Shown: one piece after another, positions 12,521 through 24,535 of the stretch
How the letters are laid out: each line of letters starts with the position of its first letter
Position numbering within the stretch: the stretch's first letter is position 1
Assembly: GCA_008477525.1 (NCBI GenBank)
Contig: SPDT01000001.1
Location: 4,402,001 to 4,466,000, forward strand
Length of the DNA: 64,000 nt
DNA from: Hypomyces perniciosus
Lineage: Eukaryota; Ascomycota; Sordariomycetes; Hypocreales; Hypocreaceae
Reading direction: 5' to 3'
Notes under the pieces: model-generated
The model's input: the letters and a program-made list of their open reading frames with translations, nothing else
Databases searched by the model: none
What the model was told of the DNA's origin: nothing
Translations under genes and position numbers: made by a program

Positions 12521-13240
12521 ATGGAACTCTCAGACGTCTTGTACGCTTGCCTCCCCATCTCGTATCGCTCGCACGATCCATTGAGCTCGCGTGCTAACAT
12601 ATACTCTCTTTTCACTACAGTCGCATTGTTAACTTGGCCGTTGCGGGCATTACGGTCTTGGGGGGCATTATCCACATCTTCGGATTCAGCCTGTACGTCC
12701 TCACCGATCCCGTTGCCACACCAGTTGGAAGAGCCCAATCCGTTGGACGATTTGTCTTCACCTTTGCGCGCTCTGCTCTGGTCCATTACTGCCAATTCCA
12801 GCATTTACTAATAATTAAAACACAGTCAGGGCATCGTTGCCGGCGCGTACATGGTTGTTTTCGGTCTCGCTATTGCGCTGCTAGGTAAAGCTCTCCTCGA
12901 AATCTGCTACATATTGTCCCGTCTCCTAACAAAACACAGAGTTCCAAATCCCTCCCCAAATTGCGACATACGCCAATTTCCTCTTCTCCTTCATCGGCCG
13001 TGGTATCTGTAAGTTTCCTTGTATGCGTCCCTTTGGGCTGTTTCTTGTGCTTATGATTTTTCAGTCTACATCTTCATCGGTTCCCTACTGTTGGGCAACG
13101 CTGTCCTGAGCTATATTTCCGGTGGCATTGTAGGCATCATTGGTATTGCTTACGTTGCCCTTGAGTTCGTCCCCTCCATCGAACCCCCGAGCAATATGCG
13201 AGACGCTGGAGCGTCTGGCTGGGGTGCCGAGCAAGTCTAA
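12521..13240 (+). CDS. TVP15: TVP15-like Golgi membrane protein (COPI-associated family)
   Basis: Five small exons, 12521-12540, 12621-12692, 12826-12884, 12940-13008 and 13065-13240, give 131 residues. Phases and splice sites agree throughout. The protein starts MELSDVFRIVNLAVAGI, has four hydrophobic segments, and ends in a polar tail (EPPSNMRDAGASGWGAEQV). The central ALLEFQIPPQ and FIGRGIFYIFIGS blocks are characteristic of the COPI_assoc family that includes yeast Tvp15, a small Golgi vesicle membrane protein. The length is close to that of the family. Its exact role in vesicle traffic is not shown by the sequence. Confidence 0.85.
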
Positions 13241-13614
13241 TCCGACTGGGCTTGAGACTGTTTCATGCCAACAAGAGATGCTTTTCTTTTAAAGATGCTA
13301 GGAACAATGGCCAAATCTGGGGGTTGGGGTTTCATAAAGGTATCTGGGGAACCACGGAGTTGACAGAGACACACGAAAGGGCACGATACGGTAGGGTCGG
13401 CGGTACAGTGTAAGGAGTAAGAGCATACGCTGGCTGGTGGGGGATATAGAAAAATTATTGAATGATCTAACACTGGCTACGAAGGCACAGGCAATGTTGG
13501 CAACATAGCTTTTTTTCATCGATCCAATATCATGAATAGTACAGTAGACACCATCCCGCGCCGATTGCCAATCTTCTGTTTCCGTCCCTCAGTAGCCAAC
13601 ATCCTCATCAAGGC

Positions 13615-13893
13615 TTACTGCTTCTTCCACTGCCCAGCATTCTCAACCCCCTTCGAAACACTCTCCAAGCCGCCTTCCACACCTGTTCCAATCGAGCCCA
13701 GTGCGTCTCCGATAGGGCGGCCCGCCTCACCAGTCACGCTCGAAATAGTGTCGCCTAAGCCCCTGGTGGCAGCGCCAGTGACGTTTCCGACAGTGCGTCC
13801 TAGGCCACCAACGGTGTTTCCAAGTGTGCTTGTGACGAACTTGCCAGCGTCGGTGACGTGGTCTGTGGGGGATTTGCTGTCTTTGGAGTCCAT
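13615..13893 (-). CDS. Small glycine-rich repeat protein of unknown function
   Basis: A single exon of 92 residues with an ATG at 13893. After a polar start (MDSKDSKSPTDHV) it has repeated units of the pattern GxxxGGLGxTVGxVTG, giving a regular Gly/Thr/Val periodicity over residues 20-85, and it ends in WKKQ. There is no signal peptide or strongly hydrophobic helix. Small proteins of this appearance are common in Pezizomycotina and have no assigned function. The upstream region (13905-13960) contains a GT-rich low-complexity run that probably lies in the 5' UTR. Confidence 0.7.
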   Translation of the reverse strand: MDSKDSKSPTDHVTDAGKFVTSTLGNTVGGLGRTVGNVTGAATRGLGDTISSVTGEAGRPIGDALGSIGTGVEGGLESVSKGVENAGQWKKQ

Positions 13894-13904
13894 TTTGTTT
13901 GTCG

Positions 13905-15061
13905 GTAGGGAGTGTTGTGTGTGTTTGTGTGTTTGTATGTTTGTATGTTTTGTCTTGTATTATGTGCTTTGTGTAAGAGTTGTACGACACTCCGGATTTT
14001 TGGTGTGATTTGAAGTGATTCGAATTTATACTATCTGTTATCAAAAACTAAAAGGTGAGATGCATGTTCTTTTATAGATAGGTGTTGGTGTAAGGGTCTC
14101 TTGATCGTCAGAGGCGTATGACGTCAACCACACCTTGAAGATCTACCCTGATGTCATATGAAGTTCGCCCTCGGCTCTTTCGCATGACGTTTGGTGTGTG
14201 CATCTGAACAGGCTTTGAAGAGAGATTAGTTAAACGTCCTGCTGTATTACCGCTCTAAGTTTTGTTGGGGCATTTGCCATCTCAAGCTCAGGTTTCTCGC
14301 ACAAGTCGGCAACTAGGCACGATGTCTTCATGATGGAGCTCATTGCGCAGCAAATCAAAGAGAGATGAGGATATCTTATCGCAAAGGCCAGATACCGCAC
14401 ACGAGACCTCGATATTGAGCATACCCAAATAAGAGGGAACAACGGAGGTTGAAGAAAATGATTGTTGGAGCAAAACAACTGTACTACAATTATGCGTCCG
14501 CTGCGACATGTCCCAAGAGAAATGCTCTCGGGGACTCGTCGTTGCATGTGAATGCTCCAAACCAGTGGCGAAGTTGAGACGTCTCCCCTGACTTGGCATC
14601 ATCAACCCCATCAAGTGACCTTTGGATTGAACATTAGGTTTGGCCCGGCGTATAGTCATTGCAACTATCAAACACACTGATGAAAATAAAGAAATAGTCA
14701 TCCTGACATGTGAGAGTGGGATCCTGTGTCTACCTATCGAGCTTGACAAATCGTGAGCTCACTGTCCTCTAATGCCACAGTCGTTTAAACAATAGTAGAG
14801 GGGACCATGGCGCTCCATGTGCATGGATGGCTATGTAGCACGTCATGGAGATCGGAATGTTTTAGAGAATGAGCAATTGAATTTGTATCGCTTCTAATGC
14901 CCTCTCTTGGTGAAACCTCCTTGGTAGCCCCATACTCCCAGCACCGACAAACACAAATGGACCGATATATCTCTACTGTTGTAGGCGCAGATGGACCTAT
15001 TCATACCAATGTCCCACCTATGAAACCCCTTGACAAGCAATACGCCACTATCTCAGTTCTC
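13905..15061. other. Intergenic between two minus-strand genes
   Basis: It contains the promoter of the small glycine-rich gene, with the (GTTT/GTGT)n low-complexity tract at 13914-13955, and the 3' region of the asparaginyl-tRNA synthetase gene. Open frames of up to 153 codons on the minus strand at 14230-14749 have no recognisable domain and no good start context. I treat them as non-coding. Confidence 0.5.
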
Positions 15062-16821
15062 TCAAGGCTTGCAGCGGTGCATGTAGCGAGGGTACAGGCA
15101 GCAGTCTTTGACCGTGTGCTGCTTGCACAGCCAAGCGAGGAATCGCTCGAGACCAAGACCATAACCACCGTGAGGCGAGCTTCCATACCTAATGAAAATA
15201 TTAGTATTTGAACTTGTCAATATGAGCCGGTTTATACTTACTTCCTCTGATCCGTGTACCAGTAATACGCCTCGGGGTTGATGCCTTCGCGCTCAAAGGC
15301 AGCCATCAAGGCATCGTAATCGTCTGATCTCATTGAGCCTCCGACAATCTCACCAACACCAGGCATCAAGCAGTCCACACTCTCCGTGACACGAAGGTCG
15401 TCCTTGTCCTTCTGCATGTAGAAAGCCTTGATTTCAACCGGGAAGTGAGTCAGGAAAATTGGTCTGTTGATGATGTCCGTCATCCGACGCTCAGCAGCCT
15501 CGGCAATATCGTCGCCGAAAGTGTGAGGGTTGCCCTCCTCGTTGGGAATGTCGTGTTCCCGCAGCCAGTCAATAGCTTCCGAGTATTTCATTCTCATGAA
15601 AGGTCGCTCTGGCATCTTGAAATCAGGGTTCATGCTCTTGATTCTTTCGGCAACCGCTGGGTCTTCCATAATGAGCTCTAGCACACGGCACATGATGTGT
15701 TCAAGATGTGATAGCAGATCATCGAAGGAGATAAAGTCCAGCTCGGCTTCAACGTGGGTGAACTCAGACAAGTGCCGTCTGGTGAGAGACTTCTCTGCTC
15801 GGAAAGACTTCTCAATGCAGTACACATGGCCCATAGCAGGCAAGCACGTCTCCAAGTACAGCTGGCTTGACTGCGTAAGGAATGCATCGGCGCCGTAGTA
15901 GTCGAATTTGAATAATGTTGCACCGCCTTCGACCTGTGTCTGAACAAGGGCAGGGGGGCTGACCTTGCGGAACCTCAGCTCCTTGTACGCCCTGTTGAAG
16001 GCGTACTCGACAGCATCACGGACAATCATGACACCAGAGGCGACTTCACCACGGAGAGTGAGATGTCGCATGTCCAACATCATAGCCTGTTCTGCGTCGG
16101 CCTGGACCCTGTTGGTGATGGCATCATCACCACCTGCAGCCTTCCAGTGTTTGGGGATCTTGAAAAAGTCGGCATGAAGCTCACGGTTGAGCGGGGCTCG
16201 CGCACCAGCGGGAACCTCTCGCATCTCACCGAAGATCTCCATAGAGGTTTCACGTGTGAGGGTAACGGCATCATACGTCTTTGCCAACTGGCCGGAGATG
16301 ACAACCTGCATGAAGCCATAACCATCTCTCAGGGTGACGAACATGACATCCTTCTGCTTGCGCTCACGGTGCACGCGACCGAGAACCCGCACCCGGGTGC
16401 CTTTGCTTTCGGGTTCATCAACCTTGCGTAGCTTGATGTGTTCACCAACTTCGTCCAGTCCGATCTTGACAGGTGCAGGGAGGCTTGGATCCTCCTCGAC
16501 GACAATCGCCTTGGCCGCTTCTAGAGCCTTGGCACGCTCCTCCTCTTCCTTCTTGCGCCGAATAACGAGCTCCTGTTCCTTTGCTGCCTTCTTCTTCTGC
16601 TGGTCGTAGTAATTGACGGCCTTCTTCAGCGCAGACTTGGCCGCGGGCTTCCACTCCTTTGCAGACTCATCTTCGGTGTTCTGGGACTTGCGTGTCAGAT
16701 ATTGGGCCTCGGCGGGGCGTTGAAGATATGCGAATTGAAGGCTCTTGTAGGGCGACTCCTCAGTGCCGGTCTGGGAGGTCTCATCCTTGCCAATGTCTTC
16801 GTCAATGTAAATGGTCGCCAT
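15062..16821 (-). CDS. DED81: Cytosolic asparaginyl-tRNA synthetase
   Basis: Two exons, 15242-16821 and 15062-15188, joined over a 53-nt intron (GTAAGT..TAG), give 568 residues. The true ATG is at 16821 ([11 protein letters not shown]); an upstream TTG in frame is not a plausible start. A lysine- and glutamate-rich coiled-coil extension (about 60-115) precedes the OB-fold anticodon domain (about 140-230, [20 protein letters not shown]). The class II catalytic core follows, with motif 2 [21 protein letters not shown] and motif 3 [13 protein letters not shown], the latter in exon 2. It charges tRNA-Asn in the cytosol. The length and the N-terminal extension match fungal cytosolic AsnRS. AspRS is less likely because of the GGYGLGLER context and the extension. 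Confidence 0.93.
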
Positions 16822-18384
16822 CTTGGGCAATGTCTCGTGCGCTTGATGGGTGGTGGTTGAAGGGAGAGCAAGATCGAGTGCGGGGCAATCCTGTTGTCTT
16901 TATTGCTCGAGTCACATAGAAAGTTGAGTCACATAGAAAAAAGACCCTTATCAGCTTATCACCCCGCGCTAAACCGGCGTCTATTATGTACCTGATACGG
17001 AGTGGTATCGGACTTCTTCTTATTGGTAGTCACCACATGAACATTGGAAGAGGACCAAAGGCCCAAAATTCCTCCAGAGCCACAATGCCATAATAAGAGA
17101 TGATGAATTCTGCGATCCCCTATGAGGTTGCAGGCGATTTGTGTGTTCTGGAATTATGTCTGGTCGGGAGGCAAGGATTTTGAGCATGAATACACAAGCT
17201 TTGCCACCGCCTGACTACCTATGTACACACTTACGAGTAATCCCACCTATGTTTTTGTCACCCCGCCGAACCAAGGCCCCGCTCGGCATCGCAGACTTGT
17301 CTTGATAGCTTCTGAGCAACGATAAATGTTCGCTCGCCAACTACCCCTCCAGGCACACATACACATACTACCTACAAAGCTCAACCTCCATCTTTGGTTG
17401 TATAAAATCCACAAAAGCGCACGCTATCTATTGATTCACACCGAAAATTCCACAAACTATATTCATTTCGTTTGCTTTCGCCATTAGGACTAAAAAATAA
17501 GCGCATATTTAGATGGTATGTCGCCTAATCAAGACTATATAATGACTTGATAGGATGTTGTTGAAAATGACCTTGATGGAACGGAGGATTTTACGAATGC
17601 TTTGAGAACTCTAGATGCTATTTATGGAGATGGCGGAGTGGTGCTCTGGCGTTAATGTAAAGTATATATCTTGGACGTTGGTATTGATGGCTAGTTGGGC
17701 AGCGTGGTGAAACTTATGAAAAAGCTACAGGGTTGGTGTATTATACCTCGGGGTTATGCCCTCTACTATGTCGGTGCTGGTGGTCAGTTGAAGAAGAAGG
17801 CCTGATTATTTCTCTATTATTTTGAATTCTCACTGTCGTTATATATCTTGTTTCTGATCCAAAGCCCAGTGATGACGACTCAACTCCCGCTTCATGCGAT
17901 AAATGGAGAACATGAGAACTACTCGCAGAAATGGCGATTCCCTTACCAATCGACTCAACGAATGGGAAATCAGAAGAGGTATATTTAGAGATTATAGTTC
18001 TATTTTAATCTAACATGATACATGAGACGTGGGTTGCTCAAATATGGACGCGGCAGCAACCATGTGCCATACTGTATTATCTCAATTGATTGGATGGAGT
18101 AAGTGTACATTATAGAGTCCATGGAAAGTAGGTACGAATACGAAGGACGTACCCACAAAAAATTGAGCCTTTCGTTTGGGCTCATTTGATATTACGAGGT
18201 TGTTATTCTGGTTGTTACTACTATCAGGAAATAATGCGGTGGTGCTTGGTGTTTACATAAACGACGGATATGCAGCTAAATTCAGTGCTTTCAACAGCGC
18301 GGGGTTTAGGCAACTGTACTGGAAGAATATTGCCCCAGAGCCGGAACCACAGACAGTATCTCTCCTGTTACGACCTACAAATAA
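16822..18384. other. Gene-poor junction between core genes and the accessory block
   Basis: The AsnRS promoter lies at its left end. The remaining 1.4 kb or so has no supportable gene. A short frame at about 17,560-17,655 could be an exon of a tiny peptide but has no homology I recognise. From about 18,200 rightward the sequence approaches the DUF3435 gene. A TTACTACTATCA stretch near 18,214 fits the loose TTAC(N7)A pattern reported for Starship insertion sites, but that pattern is too weak to count as evidence. Confidence 0.5.
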
Positions 18385-20607
18385 GGGCAGGCAATTGAAG
18401 AGTTTAACGAGAATGCCTACGAAACACAGGACTACAGTGACGGCAGCCTGCAGCTCCTGGATGCATGTGAAGAGCAATGGCGCCAGTACGCAGCCTGCTA
18501 TATAGTTTCCCTTTTCTTTCCTAGTCACTAATACGTGTATCTCTCTGAGCTTCAGGTACTGCGATGTTCTGAGGCGCGACCCTCAAGAATGCTTCGAGTC
18601 CATCTCCAAGTCCAACTCTCTGACGCTGCTATACAACTTCTTCAACTGGTTACTGAACCAGAAGGTTGGCAAAGATGGCAGGAGGAAGCGAGGAACTAAA
18701 AAGAGTAGCTCCTTGAGTACATATTGGAAGGTCTTCAGGCTCGTCTTCGAGAGGGCTACAAGGGAAAAACTCGACCCAAAGATGACTCGGCGTATGCATA
18801 AGGTATGACCAGTCCCGACTATCGCTGGGGTGCAAGGCTAACCATGAAGGTGCTCCGAGACCTGGCCAAGAGACATGGGTTGAGCGACCAGAAGCGAGCG
18901 AATCGTTGCATGACGATCGAAGACCTGAAGGAGCAAATCGAGACAACGATTAGCACAACAGAGAAGTCGTTCAAACTTGGGGAACTCCGAATTCTCGCCG
19001 TTCTCTTTCTGCTGCTGCTCGCTCCAGCAGGAGCTCGTCCCACATCCATCCTACGCATCCGATTTGGAGACATCCAACTTTCGTTGGCAAGAGATCCAGA
19101 AGGCGGGCCTCACAAAATCTTGATTCGGTTCACCCTGGCCTTCACAAAAACATATCTCGGAGTCAAAGACGCGTATGGACACCAGGGCACCTATGGTTGA
19201 CTCAACAGCGCTGATGTTGTATTAGGAAAACTTTCACACTCCCTGAGACTCTGGTTGACCCGTCTCTGCTACTCAACCCACATGTCTTCTTATTGGGCGT
19301 TTTGTTTCGCCACCGTGCGTTTCAAGCGCCAAGTCTTATCTCGCCCGAACACCTGGCCAACCTTGACATCCACCCAGGGGAGTCGGAGCTGCTGTTGCCA
19401 CTTAGGGATGATTTGAACCGCACATACATATTCCGTCGGGCTGTTCAGACACTTACCGGGTATGAGCTATCCCAGGACCAGCCTATTTCCTACCAGATGA
19501 TTGCACAGTGGATCAGAAGGATTGGCGAAATTTTGGGGTTGGAGTACCCTACTATTCCCTACAACCTGCGCTATAACGCGGCCAACGAGTTCGATCGAAG
19601 TGGTTTGTCTGGTCTGTCCTTTTTGTTCAGTCTTTTTGCTTACTCTGAATCTAGCCGATATTAGCGAGTCGCTGAGAAATCTTGCGCTAGATCACGCTAA
19701 CTCGAATCCCTTCCAGAGGCACTATCTAGGACGCGAGGTTTGCGCAGATACATGGGCCATCATCCAACGACAAAAGCCGCAGCAGGCACTAATTAGGCAG
19801 GCTTGCAGCGTCGGCCATTCGAAAAGCAAACGGCGGCCCACAGGCCTTACAGCCGAGCAAGCAGCATCTGTCAATACTGATCCTCTAATCAAGCGATTAG
19901 AGCGAGACCTTCGGGGCTTTCCTCAAAGGTCGGAGAAATACATCAACGCTCGCCGCGAACTGAGAAATCAGAAGCAGAGGCTGAAGAGGGTACTGATGCA
20001 GGAGATCCGAGAGAAATGGACCCCCAAGCAGGCAGTTGAAGACATTGAGCAACAATTGCAAGGGACGAAATTCACCAAGCAGGCAGCTGCAAACATAACC
20101 TGCAGCCCTCGACGGCCAGCTCAAATACGGCTCGTTGAAGCACTCACAGCCCCACTTGGCGATACACTAGAAGACCAGTATCGGCGGAGAGACAACGCTA
20201 TCAACTCCATTGCTGCATACTGCCTGATCGAGGAAGGGAAGACCACCCATCACCTGAAATCTCTATCGACTAAGTCAAGCAAGCATCCCCCTGTCGACGA
20301 GCCTCCACTCAACAGCCCTCTACATCCAGCGCTGATGTCTATTTTCATCAAGACGGAGAAGGAAAGACCAAGAATGTGCTTCATATGTGTTGGCAAGGCA
20401 CTCACCTTGGTACCTGATGACGAAGCTGCTGGGGATCTCATCCGCGAGTTCTATACTCCGGGGGACTTGTCCAAGCACTTCCGACGTAAACACTTATCCA
20501 ACTTACGGGATGGCGATGAGATCAATTGCCAGGTTTGTGACTTGCGCCTTGACAACAAGGGACACTTTCAGAACCATGCCCTCCGAGTGCACGGAACCGT
20601 GACTTGA
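18385..20607 (+). CDS. DUF3435 (FluG-domain) tyrosine-recombinase-like protein with C2H2 fingers, 5' end uncertain
   Basis: Readable exons are about 18385-18504, 18557-18802, 18850-19172, 19226-19602 and 19655-20607, with stop TGA. The protein runs from EGSLQLL-like helices through KVGKDGRRKRGTKKSSSLS and LAPAGARPTSILRIRFGDIQ (candidate box I Arg) to IPYNLRYNAANEFDRS and HANSNPFQRHYLGREV, which may hold the Arg/His/Tyr end of the active site. The C terminus has Cys-His pairs (CFICVG..HFRRKH and CQVCDLRLDNKGHFQNHALRVH), two C2H2-type fingers. DUF3435 proteins include the captain recombinases of giant Starship elements, but many finger-bearing relatives are not proven captains. The junction at about 18505-18556 loses frame by one or two bases, and no start codon upstream is convincing. 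The gene may be 5'-damaged. Confidence 0.7.
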
Positions 20608-21801
20608 GCTACACAATCTTACCACACAGAAATATTTGTACCTTCAAATTTATGTGGATCTTCCTCAGCAGATGATTGTTCGCTCTCCCAAAAGTCAATC
20701 TATCACGCCAATTTTTATTTTATTAGTTTAGACAGAGCCTTATTGCTTTGGAGCCTTGCTACAATTTCTCATTATTTGATTTGGCTGCATGTACGGAGCA
20801 TAGATGAATAGAATCTAGAGTTGGAGCTGGTACTACCTTCGGCCAAGTAAGCAGCTATGTCTCTCGTAGAGACTCTGTCCACTAATTTAGATGTCGTATT
20901 CCTTGAAAGTCGGAATGTGTTTCCTCTTGTCGGAGATAGCTGCGTTGTGCTGATCAGTGCAATGTAATTCTCAATGATACGATAAGCTTCCGCTGTGTGA
21001 GGTCGATGTGCCAAAGATACTTCACAGGCTACGCCTCGACCTGATGCACAAGTCTTCTTAGGGAGGGGAATCCTACGGGTTCATCGGAATAAGTTGCTCC
21101 GTTTCCGCTGGGCCGCTTGACAGTATGCACAGTTGCTGTTACACTGTATTCTGCCGGCAGTAAACACTCCCTCTTGTGTATCTAGCTTTTTATTTCTGTC
21201 ATGGCATTCTGCCAGCTATTTCTTTCTCGGTGAATTGGAACACCCCTGGTTGCTCTAGTGCTGTCAGGACTCTCCCCAACTGGGGAGAGCCATTGATCAA
21301 CTTAAAGGGAGTTTTTATATGATTCCATGAAGCAGTGGTAAAGAATGAGACCATGAATCATGAAGGGGTTGCACACGTTGCTGATGCTGGCACACGCACG
21401 GCACGTGAACCATTTTTCTGCCGGCAAAACTACAAATAGCGCGATGTCCTCCCCGGACACACCGCTTTTTTTTCTACCGGCAGTATTTTCTGCCATCAGA
21501 ATTCTGCCGGCAGAATTTCGACCAGCTTGACAAACTATTTGCCTGTCAGGGGTATCTACCTGCAATGGGTTACAGTGGGGAGACAAAAGTTTCGCGCCAC
21601 CCCGCATATTCAGAACTCCTACATTTCAACCTAATAACTTCAAATAGCGATTTCCCAACCAAATTAAGGCTAATTAATTTAAAAAATAGAAGAAATAGAT
21701 TCTCTGACCCTAGGTTATCTAATAGGCTATGTCTAATACTTAGTATAACAGCCGCGTGCAGCAATAACAGCGCGAAGGCGATTAGTCATTGTCATTACTA
21801 G
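20608..21801. other. Intergenic, clustered palindromic motif and hairpin
   Basis: No gene is supported. The motif TTCTGCCGGCAG(AA) or close variants recurs at 21149-21160, about 21415-21425, 21473-21484 and 21508-21524. A perfect 9-bp stem with a 2-nt loop, CTCTCCCCA-AC-TGGGGAGAG, lies at 21270-21289. The right end (21650-21760) is AT-rich and leads into a LINE relic. Confidence 0.6.
21149..21524. repeat. Dispersed copies of a TTCTGCCGGCAGAA palindrome
   Basis: At least four full or one-mismatch copies of this 14-bp palindrome occur in under 400 bp, one as two overlapping sites around 21473-21524. The density is far above chance. They could be ends of small inverted-repeat elements or protein binding sites. 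No coding role is visible. Confidence 0.55.
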
Positions 21802-23060
21802 ATGATCGCCCCAGACAAAGCTGAGCTTCTTCACTTCCATAGGAGACGCCGACCCAACCCTCATCATGGGGTTTCACTGGAAGGAAAACAGATCACCCCC
21901 GGCCCGCATATGAAATGGCTGGGCGTTATCCTTGACCCCAAGCTCTCGTTCAAGATCCACGTAGAAACTCAAACAACCAAGGCTCTGAAAACGGCAAACT
22001 TCCTCAAATCTCTCAACAAAACCAGGAAGGGCTCTCCCCCCAACGCAGTGGCCATAGCGGCCAAGGCTTGCGTGCTACCAGTCGCCCTGTACGGCATGGG
22101 AGCATGGTGGCCAGGCCTGGAAAGGGAGTCCAGGACCAACCCAGGCAGACTCGTGAGCACTGGCGTGAACAGCCTGGCGACGAAAATGGACAAGGCCTTC
22201 AAAACTGCGGCCCGCGCCGTCCTCCCGGTCTGGAAGACCACCCCCATTGCGGTGCTACATAGAGAATCCGGCATCCCACCTGCACTCACGGCACTCGCCC
22301 AGGCGAGATTGAGATGCTCTACCCGACTTGCAGGTCTGGGTCGTTCCCGCCCATTGGCAGACAGGATCGATAGACCAGCCGCCCAACTCCCCATGACACG
22401 ACTGCAAAAGACAGCTAGATTGGTCAGCCGGTCTATCCGGCCCACTCTCTTCGCCAAAAAGCCGCGCTTCGTCAAGGCCTGACCAAATTTTAAGGCGCTG
22501 GGAAAGGAGATAACCACAATGAAACACCTTGAGCTGGTAGGCTCACTACCAGCCTCAGCTATCGCAGCTTACTCCGACGGCTCCCAACTCAACGAGAAGA
22601 CAGGGTGGGGAACAGCAGTATACTATAGAGCCAAGGTTTACAAGAACTTTAGATTACTTGCTAACGCAGAAGTCTACGACGCAGAAGCCACGGGAGCTGC
22701 ACAGGCTATAAAAACGGCAGCCGGACTCGCAAGAAATGAGCATCGAGTCAGTAAGATGCATATCTTCCTTGATAACACATCTGTGGTCAAAGGTCTGCTG
22801 GGGGAAGCCACAGCTTCGTCACAAAGGGAATTCATGCAGTTCCAAAGTATAGCTAAGGAGCTATACCCCTGCAAGGTATTCGCCTTCTAAATCCCTAGCT
22901 ATAAGGATATACCGGGCAACGAAAAGAAGGGGCATCCCTTAGTCCACCCCCTCAGAGCTGGAGCACTCTAGCACACATTAAACATTAGGCAAAAGTAGAG
23001 AGGTCCACTCTCCGAGAAATATACTAGGAGGCAAACGCGCCGGAAAGCTACCGGTTATGG
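21802..23060 (+). mobile_element. Non-LTR retrotransposon relic (family A), RT end plus RNase H
   Basis: The frame 21802-22482 encodes the end of a LINE reverse transcriptase and thumb region (HMKWLGVILDPKLSFKIHV, ALYGMGAWWPG, CSTRLAGLGRSRPLADRI). A TGA then interrupts it. RNase H follows at 22519-22890 with YSDGSQLN, AEVYDAEATGAA and FLDNTSVV. The last catalytic block is broken: a stop follows KVFAF, and the TADELA segment is missing. Homology continues to about 23,060. The same family recurs at 62,790-64,000 and, in pieces, at 47,160-47,580. It is a dead 5'-truncated copy. Confidence 0.85.
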
Positions 23061-24535
23061 GGCCTACAGGTTTAGAATATCACATTATCCGCATAATGCC
23101 CACACCGGCCACAATCCTTGTCACACAGAGAATGAAAGTCACCAACATCAGGGTACCAATATCCCGAGGATGACCACACCTTGTGTCTCTGATGTAGCTT
23201 ATTGCTTCTGTCACTCGCCCTTTTCCCTTTCTCTATACAATCCCCACCCCCAAACAAAAGCTACTGGCTTATTTCTCAACCCAGTCGCTTCATTGTTGGT
23301 AAGATTCCCGAAAGAACTCTCTACTTCGACATTAGCGGCTGCGGCGCAGGAATCCTCCATCTTGCGGCGACGCGACGAATTGAGCATATGGCTGTCGAAG
23401 ACCATCCTCGCCACTGAAGTTCTTACCGCAAGAGCATCCTATGCTACTAAGACGCTGAGCGGTACTGAAATTGAGGTGGTGAGTCGAGTCGCTCTGGTGC
23501 TGGTCCAGAAGGGATGTGGGTTTGTGAGGCGCTGTCTGGGGACGTTGGCGTGTAGAATCGCGAGTAAGTTGCTCAACAGCTTTAGTATCTTGAAAGGCCT
23601 TGCCGGAGCATGACAATTGACCGAGTTTGTTCAGCATCTTGAGGCAATTGTAACAAACGAAGCAGAGACGGCGTTCCAATCTTGATCGTTACACCAAGAC
23701 TCAAGGAAAGGACGCAGAAAATGTATATCCCACCCCACTCACATGTCTCGAACGAGTGCATACATGCCACTCCGGCATCCCTGACAATTGTTGCATCAAG
23801 CTAATGCGAAGGCTATCGTTGAGATCGTCGATCACGATCGGGTTGTTTGAGGGGGTATGTTGTCGAGGTCCATATTGGCGTCATCTTGATCTTTTCGAAG
23901 CTCATTGCAGTCTGTCGTGACGTTGCGGGTAATGCTTAGTCCAGTGATCCGTTCCTCGAGACACCTCGCTTCAGTTTCTCGCAAATATAACGCGTTAACA
24001 AAAAAAAAAAGGATGACCTACGAACGTCTTAATGCCCTGAAATTAGTAGGACGGATCTTTGAGCCACTTAAACTCCTCGATATCGGCGCGTCAAACGGCA
24101 ACCGGGAGTGCGTCCAGGCATGGCGAGAAAGCCTACGATAATGCACCATGCACGGATCAGCTTGGATCCGGCAAATACCACCAGTCATAAGGATTCTCCC
24201 ATTAACTTACCTTCCGTATCCTCCCAATGTACCCGTAGACTGGTCGGTGGGGCGCCGCAGTAACCTATCGACGTTGTCAGGAGATTGATTGGATTCAATA
24301 CTGTCACGCTCGAGTCGTAATTACATCCACCGTTTCACCTGAAACACTAATTATCCCAAAGATATTTGCCTCCAAACATATTTCCGGTGTGCCCCAGAGA
24401 GGGCATAGTCGAGCTGGATACTCCTACGGTCCTCCGTGTTGATATCCATGGCGGAATTCCTGCCTGTCATGGTCATTATCAGGCGAAGATAATATAACCT
24501 CGGCTATGATGGAAATGGCATCCCATTCATATGTC
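23061..24535. other. No supportable gene
   Basis: Open frames of 147 codons (plus, 23170-23613) and 115 codons (minus, 23332-23679) overlap each other and show no domain I know. A run of ten adenines at 24001-24010 precedes a short frame with the stretch FEPLKLLDIGASNG that may be a scrap of a gene. Given the surroundings this is probably decayed sequence. Confidence 0.45.

Noticed and set aside
14230..14749. Overlapping minus-strand frames of 105 and 153 codons
   Set aside because: They have no domain, no convincing start context and no splice structure. They overlap in different frames within an intergenic stretch.
15530..16431. Plus-strand frames opposite the AsnRS gene
   Set aside because: They mirror the conserved synthetase codons and show no family similarity of their own.
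17512..17655. Possible mini-gene: ATG, a 38-nt GT..AG interval and a short acidic peptide
   Set aside because: The interval is shorter than introns elsewhere here, the peptide is about 37 residues, and nothing supports translation.
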